Shown here: one piece after another, positions 17,478 through 26,332 of the stretch
How positions within the stretch are numbered: the first letter of the stretch is position 1
How the letters are laid out: each line of letters begins with the position of its first letter
Origin: a gamma proteobacterium symbiont of Ctena orbiculata
GTDB taxonomy: Bacteria > Pseudomonadota > Gammaproteobacteria > Chromatiales > Chromatiaceae
Reading direction: 5' to 3'
Length of the DNA: 64,000 nt
NCBI GenBank assembly: GCA_003058495.1
Contig: QBVC01000010.1
Coordinates: 60,806 to 124,805 of the forward strand
Made by a program: the position numbers and the translations under genes
The notes under the pieces: generated by a model
Seen by the model: only the letters and a program-made list of their open reading frames with translations
The model's database searches: none
What the model was told of the DNA's origin: nothing

Positions 17478-18737
17478 ATGTCTGAAGTATATAAAGTTAT
17501 CTACACCGGTGAGCTGAAACCTGGTACCAAACAGGCACTGATAATCGCCCTGTTCAGTGAGAAATTCAAACTCGGTCCGGAGAGGGCTGAAAAACTGATC
17601 GTCAGTGGCAGGTCGGCAACCTTGAAAAAGGATATCGATCTGGAAAAGGCGCAGAAGTATCAGGAGGCGCTTGAGAAACTGGGCCTGGTTATCGAGCTCG
17701 ATCCCAAACCCCCCGCGGATGAGCCGATGGACCTGCCTTCGGAGCTTACCCTTGCTGCATTCGACAACGGTGATGAGGATGCGACCGAGGTGCTGGACCC
17801 CAACATGAATCCTGTCGGCGACCGCTGTCCCAAATGCGGTTCGGCGAAGATGGAGATGGGGATCTGTCAGGCTTGTGGAATTGTCGCGGCCAAATATCAT
17901 GCGGCACAGGCCAGGGAGACTGAACAGGCTACCCAGATCAACCCGTCGGATCAAGGCGATCGGGATGAAGGAAACCCCTACACCACGCCCGAGGCGGAGC
18001 TGGTACAGCCCATGGAGGACGATATGACCGGTCCCCACGGCGTGTCTGCCGGGCATGGATTCGCCTGGGTAGCCAGGGGGTGGTGGCACTTCAAACAGGC
18101 GCCCATATCCTGGATTGTGGTGATACTCCTCTGGATCCTGCTCACCTTCGCGGTCAGTATGATACCGATCCTGGGTCCCATTGCCGTCAACGTATTGGCC
18201 CCGGTACTGATTGCCGGTTTGATGATCGGCTGTAGCGAGCAAGATGATGGGGGCGATTTCACCATCAGCCATCTGTTTGCCGGGTTCGCCAACAATGCAG
18301 GACAAACCATGATGGTGGGCGTTTTCTACCTGATCTTCTTCATCCTCTTGTTTGTCGGCATGTTCGCCTTCATGTTCGGCAGCATCAGCCAGATGGCCGC
18401 CGCGCAAGCGGCCGATCCTGAGGCGATGGCAATGATGATGTTTTCCCCTTCGACCATCATTGGCCTGCTGGTCGCGGCCCTTCTGTTCATTCCGGTGATG
18501 ATGGCCTACCTGTTTGCACCGGCATTGGTCGCACTCAACGATATGACTGCCTGGGAGGCGATGAAGGCAAGCTTCATGGGATGCTTGAAGAATATTCTGC
18601 CACTGTTTCTCTACAGCCTGGCTGCATTTGTGCTGATGCTTGTGGGCATGATCCCCTTTGGCCTTGGCCTGCTGATCGTCTCGCCGATCCTGATCAGTGC
18701 CATCTATTCGGCCTACAGGGATATCTACTTCAGCTGA
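17478..18737 (+). CDS. BPSS1780-type membrane protein with zinc ribbon
   Basis: The 419-residue product begins with a small soluble domain (VYKVIYTGELKPG, residues 3-70, resembling ribosomal L7/L12-like tandem modules), followed by a zinc ribbon CPKCG...CQACG at about 118-136. A Thr/Glu-rich linker follows, then a C-terminal half with five or six transmembrane helices typical of the BPSS1780 membrane family. The ATG at 17478 follows a GGAG and is preferred to upstream starts. The RDD gene follows after three bases, so this is the first gene of an operon running to 25323. The function is unknown; a membrane or envelope-stress role is inferred from the neighbours. Confidence 0.8.
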   Translation: MSEVYKVIYTGELKPGTKQALIIALFSEKFKLGPERAEKLIVSGRSATLKKDIDLEKAQKYQEALEKLGLVIELDPKPPADEPMDLPSELTLAAFDNGDEDATEVLDPNMNPVGDRCPKCGSAKMEMGICQACGIVAAKYHAAQARETEQATQINPSDQGDRDEGNPYTTPEAELVQPMEDDMTGPHGVSAGHGFAWVARGWWHFKQAPISWIVVILLWILLTFAVSMIPILGPIAVNVLAPVLIAGLMIGCSEQDDGGDFTISHLFAGFANNAGQTMMVGVFYLIFFILLFVGMFAFMFGSISQMAAAQAADPEAMAMMMFSPSTIIGLLVAALLFIPVMMAYLFAPALVALNDMTAWEAMKASFMGCLKNILPLFLYSLAAFVLMLVGMIPFGLGLLIVSPILISAIYSAYRDIYFS

Positions 18738-18740
18738 TTC

Positions 18741-19454
18741 ATGCTGGCCGAAACTCCGCAAGGAGATGCTGTAGCACAGCTCGATACCCTGCTCAGCTAT
18801 GAGATACCGGAGGGCGTGCTCCTCGATTATCGCCTTGCCGGCCCGGTGGTGCGCGCCTGCGCATGGGCCATAGACGCCGCGCTGCGCGGCGTCATCTATC
18901 TTGTCCTGGTACTGCTCATGGCACTCCTCGGCGGGGTTGGCATGGCGGTGATTTTTATCGGTATTTTTCTCGTCGAGTGGTTCTATCCGGTTGTCTTCGA
19001 AATCAGCAGCGGCGCCACCCCGGGGAAGCGCGCGATGGGAATTCTGGTGATACAGGATAACGGCACACCGGTATCCCCCAGCGCCTCGGTGATCAGAAAC
19101 CTGCTGCGAGCCGCAGACTTTCTACCCATGCTCTATGCGACGGGCCTGCTGACGATGTTGATCAACAGGGAGTTCAAGCGTCTGGGCGATCTCGCAGCGG
19201 GAACCCTGGTGGTCTATCGCGATCAACAGCTGACCCGGGAGCTTCCGCCGCAGGCAAGCGCCAGCAAACCACCCGTCGACCTCACTGAATCCGAGCAATT
19301 GACCCTGTTGACCTTCGCCGAGCGCGGGGAGAAGCTATCCCAGGATCGACGCCATGAACTGGCGGAGCTGTTGGCCGAGATGACAGGTTTGAAAGGCGAT
19401 GCCGCCGTCAATAGGCTCTATGCCTATGCAAACTGGATTCTCAAAGGACGCTGA
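18741..19454 (+). CDS. RDD-domain membrane protein
   Basis: The 237-residue protein has the RDD family architecture: VRACAWAIDAALRG (Arg/Asp motif) in the first helix region, hydrophobic helices to about residue 90, then SGATPGKRAMGILV and a helix ending with the RLGDLAAGTLVVY signature. The last 70 residues are a soluble helical tail containing LSQDRRHELAELLAEMTG. RDD proteins are poorly understood; some are transporters or sit with MoxR/DUF58 genes. Here it overlaps the spoIIM-like gene by one base, supporting co-translation. Confidence 0.9.
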   Translation: MLAETPQGDAVAQLDTLLSYEIPEGVLLDYRLAGPVVRACAWAIDAALRGVIYLVLVLLMALLGGVGMAVIFIGIFLVEWFYPVVFEISSGATPGKRAMGILVIQDNGTPVSPSASVIRNLLRAADFLPMLYATGLLTMLINREFKRLGDLAAGTLVVYRDQQLTRELPPQASASKPPVDLTESEQLTLLTFAERGEKLSQDRRHELAELLAEMTGLKGDAAVNRLYAYANWILKGR

Positions 19455-20443
19455 TGAGACAACAGCAGTTTGAAGCGGAGCATCAATCACGCTGGGAAGA
19501 GATCGCGGAGCTCATGGATGATCTGCATCGCCCGCAAGACAAGCGTCGGATGCCGCTCTCCGAACAGTTGAAGTTTCCCGCCTATTATCGGCAGTTATGC
19601 AGTCACTACGCCCTTGCCCGGGGGCGCGGCTTCAGTCCCGCGCTGATCGAACAGCTGCACAGTCTGGTACTGCGAGGACATTCGCTGCTCTATCGTCAGC
19701 AGGGGGGGTGGCGCTGGCGCTTGCTCAACTTTGTCGCCTCGGGATTTCCCAGGGCAGTGCGCCGCAGCCGTGGCTACTTCGCACTCTCCCTGCTGTTTTT
19801 CCTTGTGCCGGCGCTGTTGATGGGACTGGGCTGTTATCTGCAGGAGGATCTGATCTACACCCTGGTCGACCAAACCACGGTGGCGGAGATGGAGGATAGT
19901 TACGATCCGCAGAATCAGCGGCTCGGGCGCAGCCTGGAACGCAGTTCAGAGAGCGATTTCACCATGTTCGGCTTCTATATCCTGAACAACATCGGCATCG
20001 GTTTCAGGACCTTCGCCAGTGGCATCATACTCGGTGTGGGCACCCTCTTCATCTTGCTCTTCAACGGCCTGGTGATCGGTGGAATCGCCGGTCACCTATC
20101 CCGGCTGGGCTATCACGATACCTTTTGGCCCTTCGTCTCCGGCCATGGGTCGTTCGAATTGACCGCCATCGTGATTTGCGGCGCCGCCGGATTGCGCCTT
20201 GGCCGTGCCGTGATCGCACCCGGGCAACGGACCCGCGTGCAGGCACTCAGGGAGCAGGCGGAGGAGGCCCTGCAGCTGGTACTGGGTGCCGCCCTGATGC
20301 TGCTTGTGGCGGCATTTATCGAGGCCTTCTGGTCATCCATGCTGATAGCGCCCGCGAGCAAATATACCGTAGCCGCACTGCTCTGGATTGCGGTTATCTG
20401 CTACCTGTTGCTGGCGGGCAGGAGGCTGCATGAACCTCGCTAG
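19454..20443 (+). CDS. SpoIIM/DUF95-family membrane protein
   Basis: The 329-residue protein has a soluble helical N-terminus (about 1-95, with WEEIAELMDDL) and then four or more transmembrane helices. The family mark is the FGFYILNNIGIGFRTFASG region followed by GHGSFELTAIVICGAAG (about residues 230-246). In spore formers SpoIIM belongs to the engulfment machine, but in Proteobacteria it accompanies RDD, MoxR and DUF58 genes and has no sporulation role. Its stop overlaps the DUF4129 start by 14 bases. Confidence 0.9.
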   Translation: MRQQQFEAEHQSRWEEIAELMDDLHRPQDKRRMPLSEQLKFPAYYRQLCSHYALARGRGFSPALIEQLHSLVLRGHSLLYRQQGGWRWRLLNFVASGFPRAVRRSRGYFALSLLFFLVPALLMGLGCYLQEDLIYTLVDQTTVAEMEDSYDPQNQRLGRSLERSSESDFTMFGFYILNNIGIGFRTFASGIILGVGTLFILLFNGLVIGGIAGHLSRLGYHDTFWPFVSGHGSFELTAIVICGAAGLRLGRAVIAPGQRTRVQALREQAEEALQLVLGAALMLLVAAFIEAFWSSMLIAPASKYTVAALLWIAVICYLLLAGRRLHEPR

Positions 20444-21914
20444 GATCGCGGTCAAGCTGAGGCCGAGGCAGGCCTGGGAGAGCATCGACCTGGGCTTTGC
20501 CATGGCGCGCAGGTGGTATCTGTCGCTCTGGTTGCTGTGGCTCTGCAGCGCCCTTCCGGTGATGGTTGTGCTGGCGCTCCTGCCACTGCCGCTGTGGCTG
20601 GCCGGCCTGCTGCTCTGGTGGTTGAAGCCGCTCTATGAGCCGCCGCTGCTCTATTGGTTGAGTCGCAGGCTGTTTGCTGAGGATTCCACCATCAAATCGG
20701 TATTTCGCGGCTGGTTCAGAATCGTGCTGCCTCAGCTGCTGGCCAATCTTACCTGGCGCAGGCTGAATCCCTCCCGCTCATTTGTCATGCCGGTGGTTGT
20801 TCTCGAGGGATTGAAGGGGCGTCGCCGCAGCAACCGCATCGGGGTGCTCAGCAGAGGGGCCCATGCTGCCGGTTGGCTGACCCTGGTGGGTCTTGCTTTC
20901 GAGGTCGTATTGGAGCTGGGGTTTATCGCCCTCATCGTCGGACTCGTCCCGCAGGAGTTGATGTGGATCGACTGGCAGAGTTACTTTTTCGATCCCGACC
21001 CGTTGAGTGAGTGGCTGCATCAGGGCTGCGCCCTGCTGGCGATGTCATGCATCGCCCCATTCTATGTCTCCGGCGGGTTTGCCCTCTATCTCAACCGGCG
21101 CAGCCAGCTTGAAGCCTGGGATCTTGAAATCGGCTTGAGAAACATGGCCCAGCGTCACCATCGCAGCCAACGCCTGGGCGCGGCATCGCTCGTTGTCGCC
21201 GCGGCGCTGACGCTGGCTGCTGTACAACCCCAACCGGCTGAAGCGCTGCAGCTCGATCCCCAGGAATCGCGGCAGCTGATCGACGAGGTCCTGGCGGACG
21301 AGGTGTTCGGTCGCTATCGGGAGTTTGGTTACTGGAAACCGATCGGCGATGCAGCCGACGAGGATGAGGACAACTGGCTGCTCGAGTGGCTGGAACAGGT
21401 ACTCGGCGGCTTTACCCGCAACATCGCCTTTTATGCAGAGCTGGTCATCTGGTTGGCCGCGGGCGCCATGCTCGCCTATCTGTTGTATTGGCTGCTGCAG
21501 AACCGATACCTGTTGCAGGGGGCGGCCAGGCGCCAGCGCAACGGCAGTCGGCAGGTCCCAGCGCAGATCGCAGGCCTCGATCTGCGCCCTGAAACTCTGC
21601 CCGCCGATCCGGCGGCGGAGGCCGCCTCGCTGATCGAACAGGGGGACTACCGAGGCGGATTCGGTCTGCTCTACAGGGCCGCCCTGTCGGTATTGGTCCA
21701 TGACCATGCCATTGAGATCGCCGAGGGGGCCACCGAGGGCGAATGCCTGCTTAGGGTAAGCGGTGTCATCCCGGAGGATGCCACCCGCTTCTTTTCCCGC
21801 CTCACCGGGATCTGGCAACAGACAGCCTACGGCCATATCCTGCCCGCCAGGGAGGAGGCGTTGGGGCTGTGCCATGACTGGTCCGGCTACTTCGGGGTGA
21901 GCGGTGAAGGGTAA
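20430..21914 (+). CDS. DUF4129-domain membrane protein
   Basis: From the ATG at 20430 the protein has 494 residues. N-terminal helices (about 30-75, 150-180, 205-235) and one at about 345-370 are separated by a periplasmic segment. The C-terminal cytoplasmic DUF4129 domain is recognisable from EQGDYRGGFGLLYRAALSVL and the later FSRLTGIWQQTAYGH. The open frame extends to 20388, but the extra residues lie inside the SpoIIM gene and are not needed. DUF4129 proteins typically sit with MoxR, DUF58 and transglutaminase genes, as here without the transglutaminase. The molecular function is unknown. Confidence 0.85.
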   Translation: MNLARIAVKLRPRQAWESIDLGFAMARRWYLSLWLLWLCSALPVMVVLALLPLPLWLAGLLLWWLKPLYEPPLLYWLSRRLFAEDSTIKSVFRGWFRIVLPQLLANLTWRRLNPSRSFVMPVVVLEGLKGRRRSNRIGVLSRGAHAAGWLTLVGLAFEVVLELGFIALIVGLVPQELMWIDWQSYFFDPDPLSEWLHQGCALLAMSCIAPFYVSGGFALYLNRRSQLEAWDLEIGLRNMAQRHHRSQRLGAASLVVAAALTLAAVQPQPAEALQLDPQESRQLIDEVLADEVFGRYREFGYWKPIGDAADEDEDNWLLEWLEQVLGGFTRNIAFYAELVIWLAAGAMLAYLLYWLLQNRYLLQGAARRQRNGSRQVPAQIAGLDLRPETLPADPAAEAASLIEQGDYRGGFGLLYRAALSVLVHDHAIEIAEGATEGECLLRVSGVIPEDATRFFSRLTGIWQQTAYGHILPAREEALGLCHDWSGYFGVSGEG

Positions 21915-23043
21915 CCGCGCCACCCTGGCCCTGCTGGCGACACTGCTGCTGCTTATCGGCGGACTGTTCGGTGTCTGGTTTGTCAACAACTACGAATATG
22001 TCTCCGAGCAGGTGCGGGGCAGCATGGGGATAGAGGCGAGACGGAATCCATTGCTTGCCGCCGAACGCTTTCTCTCCCGTCTCGGACTCTCCGCGGAGAG
22101 TCAGACAGGTCGTCAATACCTCGTCGAGCCGCCGCCAGGGCCGGGTCTGCTGCTGGTCAGAGATCTTGGACCGCCGCTTTCGAGGTCCCGCCTGGCTTCA
22201 CTCTTGGCCTGGGTGGAGCATGGCGGCACGCTGGTTGTCACCCCCGGAAGCGCCATGGTGGAAGGGGGCGGGCATCCGCTGTTGCAGCAGTTCGCGGTCG
22301 CGATCGAATCGGAGGCGTTGCTGGAGGAGGAGGTGCCCGGTTCGCTCTCCCTGCCATGGAGTGGGCTCTCGCTGCAGGTCGATTTCGATACAGGCAGATG
22401 GTTCAGCGTAGAGAACGCAGGCTCCTACTGGGCGGCACCGGATGAAGACTATCCCCACCTGGTGCGCTTTCCCTGGGGGAAGGGCAGCGTCACCTTTCTC
22501 AGCGACAACGAATTTCTGACCAACAGCAGGATTGACGAGAAGGATCACGCGCTGCTGCTGGCCTATCTCGCAGGAGACGCGGAGCGGGCCTGGCTGCTCT
22601 ACAACGCCCAGATGCCTTCGCTGTTATCCTATCTGTGGCGACATGCCCCCTATCTGATGATCAGTCTTGCGCTGTTCGGGATAGCCGCGATCTGGCGACT
22701 GCAGCAGAGCAGCGGGCCGCGGATCTCTCCGCTGGTGAGAAGAGAGCGGAATCTGTTGGAGCAGCTGCAGGCGAACGCGGACTTTGCCTGGCGTCACAAC
22801 CCGACACTGGGCCTGCTCGAGGCGACCCGCAGGGAGGTGGAGAGACGCTGGTTGGCAAGCCACCCCCAATTGCTGCAGATGAATGAGAAGGCCCGCTGCG
22901 ACTGGTTGCAGAAGCAGACCGGAATGACAGCCGATTCGCTCCACACGGCCCTCTATTCCCGCCACACTGATACGGGTCAGTTGATTAAAACGACGACTAT
23001 CCTGCAACGGCTCTTTTCCGCGTTGCACCCGGAGAGGAAATAG
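21904..23043 (+). CDS. DUF4350-domain membrane protein
   Basis: The 379-residue product starts at a GTG overlapping the DUF4129 gene by 11 bases. A transmembrane helix at about 6-26 precedes a GATase-like DUF4350 domain (VRDLGPPLSRSRLASLLAWVEHGGTLVVT near 85-115, and FPWGKGSVTFLSDNEFLTN near 195-213). A second helix lies at about 245-262 and a soluble tail follows. Such proteins occur next to MoxR/DUF58 genes. The catalytic residues of true amidotransferases are not evident, so a binding role is more likely than enzyme activity. Confidence 0.82.
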   Translation: MKGNRATLALLATLLLLIGGLFGVWFVNNYEYVSEQVRGSMGIEARRNPLLAAERFLSRLGLSAESQTGRQYLVEPPPGPGLLLVRDLGPPLSRSRLASLLAWVEHGGTLVVTPGSAMVEGGGHPLLQQFAVAIESEALLEEEVPGSLSLPWSGLSLQVDFDTGRWFSVENAGSYWAAPDEDYPHLVRFPWGKGSVTFLSDNEFLTNSRIDEKDHALLLAYLAGDAERAWLLYNAQMPSLLSYLWRHAPYLMISLALFGIAAIWRLQQSSGPRISPLVRRERNLLEQLQANADFAWRHNPTLGLLEATRREVERRWLASHPQLLQMNEKARCDWLQKQTGMTADSLHTALYSRHTDTGQLIKTTTILQRLFSALHPERK

Positions 23044-23047
23044 TACG

Positions 23048-24022
23048 ATGGTAGATGAAACAGCTATGAACCAGCCCATTCTAGAACGCGCCAGAGCCCT
23101 GGAAGAGGAGATATCGCGGGCGGTAATCGGTCAACAAAGGGTTATCCATGAAGTGATACTGGCGCTCTTCTCCGCCGGCCACGTGCTGGTCGAAGGGGTG
23201 CCCGGATTGGGCAAGACCCTGCTGGTGCGCGCCCTGGCGGCGGCGGTGAAAGGCGCTTTCAGCCGCATCCAGTTCACGCCCGATCTGATGCCGAGCGATA
23301 TCTCGGGACACATCATGTTCGACATGAAGAGCGAGAATTTCCGCGTACGCAAGGGCCCGGTGTTCTGCAATCTGCTGCTGGCCGACGAGATCAACCGCTC
23401 TCCCGCCAAGACCCAGTCGGCACTGCTGGAGGCGATGCAGGAGCAGCAGGTGACGATTGAGGGCCGCACCTTTCCGCTCTCTCCCCCCTTTCTGGTGCTG
23501 GCGACGCAGAACCCCATCGAGCAGGAGGGGACCTACCCGCTGCCGCAGGCGCAACTCGATCGTTTCCTGCTCAAGGTGTTCATAGACTATCCCGTCGAGC
23601 AGGATGAGCAGTCGATGGTGAAGCAGGTGACCCTGGGGGTGGTCGGCGACCGGCTCGATACCTCCGCGATCCGCCCGCTGTTGAACGCCGATGAGATACC
23701 GCGGCTGCAAGCGCATATCGCCCAGCTGCAGATGGATGAACAGATCATCGACTACGCGGTGCGCCTGGTCAGGGCGGCCAGGGAGTGGAACGGCATCGAG
23801 GCGGGACCGGGACCTCGCGGATCCATAGCCCTGCTGCGGGTGGCCAGGGCCGAGGCCTTTCTGCAGCAGCGTGACTATATCACCCCGGATGATATCAAGG
23901 TGGCGGCACTGCCGGTGCTGCGACACCGCATCCGACTGGCCACCGATCTCGAGATCGAGGGCTATCAGGCGGACGATGTGTTGAACGATCTGTTGGCAAA
24001 CGTGGCCGCCCCCCGCCAGTGA
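23048..24022 (+). CDS. MoxR-family AAA+ ATPase
   Basis: The 324-residue cytoplasmic AAA+ ATPase has the Walker A GVPGLGKT at about residues 51-58, Walker B LLLADEINRSPAKTQ near 113-127, the sensor-1 region LATQNPIEQEGTYPLPQAQLDRF, and the MoxR-type lid with the RGSIALLR segment. MoxR ATPases are chaperone-like and usually work with DUF58/VWA partners, which follow here. It has a GGAGAGGAA ribosome-binding site. The DUF58 start overlaps its stop (GTGA). Confidence 0.95.
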   Translation: MVDETAMNQPILERARALEEEISRAVIGQQRVIHEVILALFSAGHVLVEGVPGLGKTLLVRALAAAVKGAFSRIQFTPDLMPSDISGHIMFDMKSENFRVRKGPVFCNLLLADEINRSPAKTQSALLEAMQEQQVTIEGRTFPLSPPFLVLATQNPIEQEGTYPLPQAQLDRFLLKVFIDYPVEQDEQSMVKQVTLGVVGDRLDTSAIRPLLNADEIPRLQAHIAQLQMDEQIIDYAVRLVRAAREWNGIEAGPGPRGSIALLRVARAEAFLQQRDYITPDDIKVAALPVLRHRIRLATDLEIEGYQADDVLNDLLANVAAPRQ

Positions 24023-25323
24023 AGCCCACCAACCGCCTGATTACCGCCTCGGTCCTGCTTATGCTGCCGGCGCTGCCGGCGGTCTGGTATCCGCTCTGGG
24101 CGTTGCCATGGAAGCTGGCCGCCGCCCTGCTGCTGGCCCTTGCCCTGATCGATCTGCTGCAGCTGCGGCGGCTTCCCGCCCCTGAGGTGATACGACACGC
24201 CCGCACCAGCATCCCGGTGGGGCTCTGGACCGGGGTTGAGCTGACCCTGCGCAACCCCTCGGAGACCGCCCTTGAGCTGGTGGTCCACGATCACCACCCG
24301 CAGCATTTTGAGGTCGAGATGCAGCCGCAGTCGTTGTTTCTGCCCCCGCAGCGTCAGGCCGGCCTGCACTACCGTGTCTTGCCGAAACGCAGGGGGGAGG
24401 GGTGTTTCAACGGTACCGACATCATCATCCGCTCGCCCCTGGGATTGTGGCGGCAGAAGCGCTTTGTTGACCACCTCACCCGGGTTCGCGTGTTTCCGAA
24501 TTTCCGCGAAATCGCCCGCTATGCCTTGCTGGCCACCGACAACCACCTCAGCCAGATGGGGGTCCGCAGGCGACAGCGTCGCGGCGAAGGCAGTGATTTC
24601 CATCAACTGAGGGAGTACAGGACCGGCGATTCATTGCGCCAGATCGACTGGAAGGCGAGTTCCCGCTATCGCCGTCTGATATCCAAGGAGTACCAGGATG
24701 AACGGGATCAACAGCTGGTTTTCATGCTCGATTGCGGCAGGTACATGCACCATGAAGACGAGCGGGGCGCCCACCTCGATCACGCATTGAATGCGATGCT
24801 GCTGCTCTGCTATGTCGCAGACCGCCAGGGAGACGCGGTCGGCTTTCTCAGTTTTGGCGGGGATGAGCGTTGGCAACCGCCGATGAAGGGGGGGGACGTG
24901 GTGCGCCGCCTGCTGGATCGAACCTACGATCTCGAATCCACCCTGCAGGCATCCGACTATCTCGCCGCCGCGCAAAAGCTGATGCCGCTGCAGCGTCGCA
25001 GGGCGCTGGTGATCATCTTGACCAACAGCCGCAACGAGGAGCGCGGCGAACTGATGAAGGCGGTGTCGCTTCTGGTCCGCAGGCACCTGGTGGTGATTGC
25101 GGATCTGCATGAGGCCTCCCTGGATCGGGTGGTGCATACGCCGGTGGTCGATCTGCAGGGGGCGTTGCGCTTTCAGGCGGTGATGGATTATCTTGGACAA
25201 CGCAAGCAGGGGCATGAAAGGGTTGCCCACCGGGGCGCGCTGATGATCGATTGCCAGCCTCAGCAGCTGCCGGTCACCCTGGTCAATGCCTATCTGGACG
25301 TGAAGGGATCGGGCGTGCTTTGA
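24019..25323 (+). CDS. DUF58-domain protein, MoxR partner
   Basis: The 434-residue protein has two N-terminal transmembrane helices (about 8-24 and 28-48), a beta-rich periplasmic or membrane-proximal domain, and the DUF58 signature EYRTGDSLRQIDWKASSR near residues 200-217. A VWA-like segment follows (LVFMLDCGRYMH, about 233-245, where the metal-site Ser of true VWA domains is replaced). It starts at a GTG overlapping moxR by four bases and ends the operon. A typical role is assembly or activation of membrane complexes with MoxR, but the client here is unknown. Confidence 0.9.
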   Translation: MKPTNRLITASVLLMLPALPAVWYPLWALPWKLAAALLLALALIDLLQLRRLPAPEVIRHARTSIPVGLWTGVELTLRNPSETALELVVHDHHPQHFEVEMQPQSLFLPPQRQAGLHYRVLPKRRGEGCFNGTDIIIRSPLGLWRQKRFVDHLTRVRVFPNFREIARYALLATDNHLSQMGVRRRQRRGEGSDFHQLREYRTGDSLRQIDWKASSRYRRLISKEYQDERDQQLVFMLDCGRYMHHEDERGAHLDHALNAMLLLCYVADRQGDAVGFLSFGGDERWQPPMKGGDVVRRLLDRTYDLESTLQASDYLAAAQKLMPLQRRRALVIILTNSRNEERGELMKAVSLLVRRHLVVIADLHEASLDRVVHTPVVDLQGALRFQAVMDYLGQRKQGHERVAHRGALMIDCQPQQLPVTLVNAYLDVKGSGVL

Positions 25324-25380
25324 AACCAGGGTTGCCCGCCCGCGCATAAAGACCAGCCTGGGGCTTTTGGCGATCAGCCT

Positions 25381-25389
25381 TGGTATAAT
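25381..25389 (+). promoter_or_regulatory. extended -10 promoter of pssA
   Basis: TGGTATAAT is a perfect extended -10 element (TGn plus TATAAT). Transcription would start near 25396, about 30 bases before the pssA ATG. No good -35 is seen, which is normal for this promoter class. Confidence 0.6.
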
Positions 25390-25425
25390 TCTTACGATTG
25401 CACTTTATATGATTGGGTCGGGGAC

Positions 25426-26196
25426 ATGGAACCTGAAGAGATCAAGCAGAAGAAACGAAGTCGTGGGATCTATCTGTTACCCAACCTGTTAACCACCGCG
25501 GCGCTCTTCGCAGGCTTCTACGCGATCCTTGCCGCGGTCAACGGCAAGTTCGAGGTTGCCTCGGTAGCCATCTTCGTGGCCATGTTGATGGACGGCCTCG
25601 ACGGCAGGGTGGCAAGGATGACCAAGACCCAAAGTGCCTTCGGTGCGGAGTATGACAGCCTGTCGGACATGATCTCGTTCGGTCTGGCGCCGGCGCTGGT
25701 GGTCTATGTCTGGGCCTTGAGTGAGCTGGGTAAACTGGGGTGGCTGGCTGCCTTTATCTACACCGCGACCGCTGCCTTGCGATTGGCGCGCTTCAATACC
25801 CAGCTGGCGGGCGCGGACAAGAAGTACTTTCAGGGACTGCCGAGTCCGTCCGCTGCGGCAATCATGGCCGGCGGCGTCTGGCTCGGTGTCGATTACGGCG
25901 TGGATGGCAATAGCCTCGGTTGGCCGGCAGCCCTGCTGACGACGCTTACCGGTCTGCTGATGGTGAGCAACTTCCGCTATCACAGCTTTAAGGATATCGA
26001 TTTCCACGGCAAGGTTCCCTTCATCGTCCTGGTGGTCGTGGTCATCGTCCTGGCAATCGTCCAGACCCACCCGCCCACGGTCCTGTTTCTCATGTTCCTC
26101 GCCTATGCGGTATCTGGACCGGTACTGACCCTGATCCAGCTGCGCAAGCATCGGGAGCAGCGAACAACCGGCGATCGCAGGAGCGATGGGAGCTGA
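25426..26196 (+). CDS. pssA: CDP-diacylglycerol-serine O-phosphatidyltransferase
   Basis: This inner-membrane enzyme makes phosphatidylserine, the precursor of phosphatidylethanolamine. The 256-residue protein has the CDP-alcohol phosphatidyltransferase motif DGLDGRVARM...GAEYDSLSD (about residues 56-85) and six to eight helices. It is the Bacillus/PssA type II form. leuA follows after 136 bases; pssA-leuA adjacency is common in Beta- and Gammaproteobacteria. Confidence 0.96.
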   Translation: MEPEEIKQKKRSRGIYLLPNLLTTAALFAGFYAILAAVNGKFEVASVAIFVAMLMDGLDGRVARMTKTQSAFGAEYDSLSDMISFGLAPALVVYVWALSELGKLGWLAAFIYTATAALRLARFNTQLAGADKKYFQGLPSPSAAAIMAGGVWLGVDYGVDGNSLGWPAALLTTLTGLLMVSNFRYHSFKDIDFHGKVPFIVLVVVVIVLAIVQTHPPTVLFLMFLAYAVSGPVLTLIQLRKHREQRTTGDRRSDGS

Positions 26197-26231
26197 GGCA
26201 TAACCTTTCGAGGTCGATGGGATATCGTTGT

Positions 26232-26260
26232 TTGGCAATCCACAGGGGCTGGGTTATATT
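26232..26260 (+). promoter_or_regulatory. sigma-70 promoter of leuA
   Basis: TTGGCA (26232-26237) and TATATT (26255-26260) are separated by 17 bases, each one mismatch from consensus. Transcription would begin near 26267, about 66 bases before leuA. I see no leucine-rich leader peptide. Confidence 0.6.
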
Positions 26261-26332
26261 CGATGGCTATCTTGAAACAAGCCGGATAGTCGATCGGTGT
26301 TCCCACCGCGGCGAATCCCGCCGGAGTGGAGC

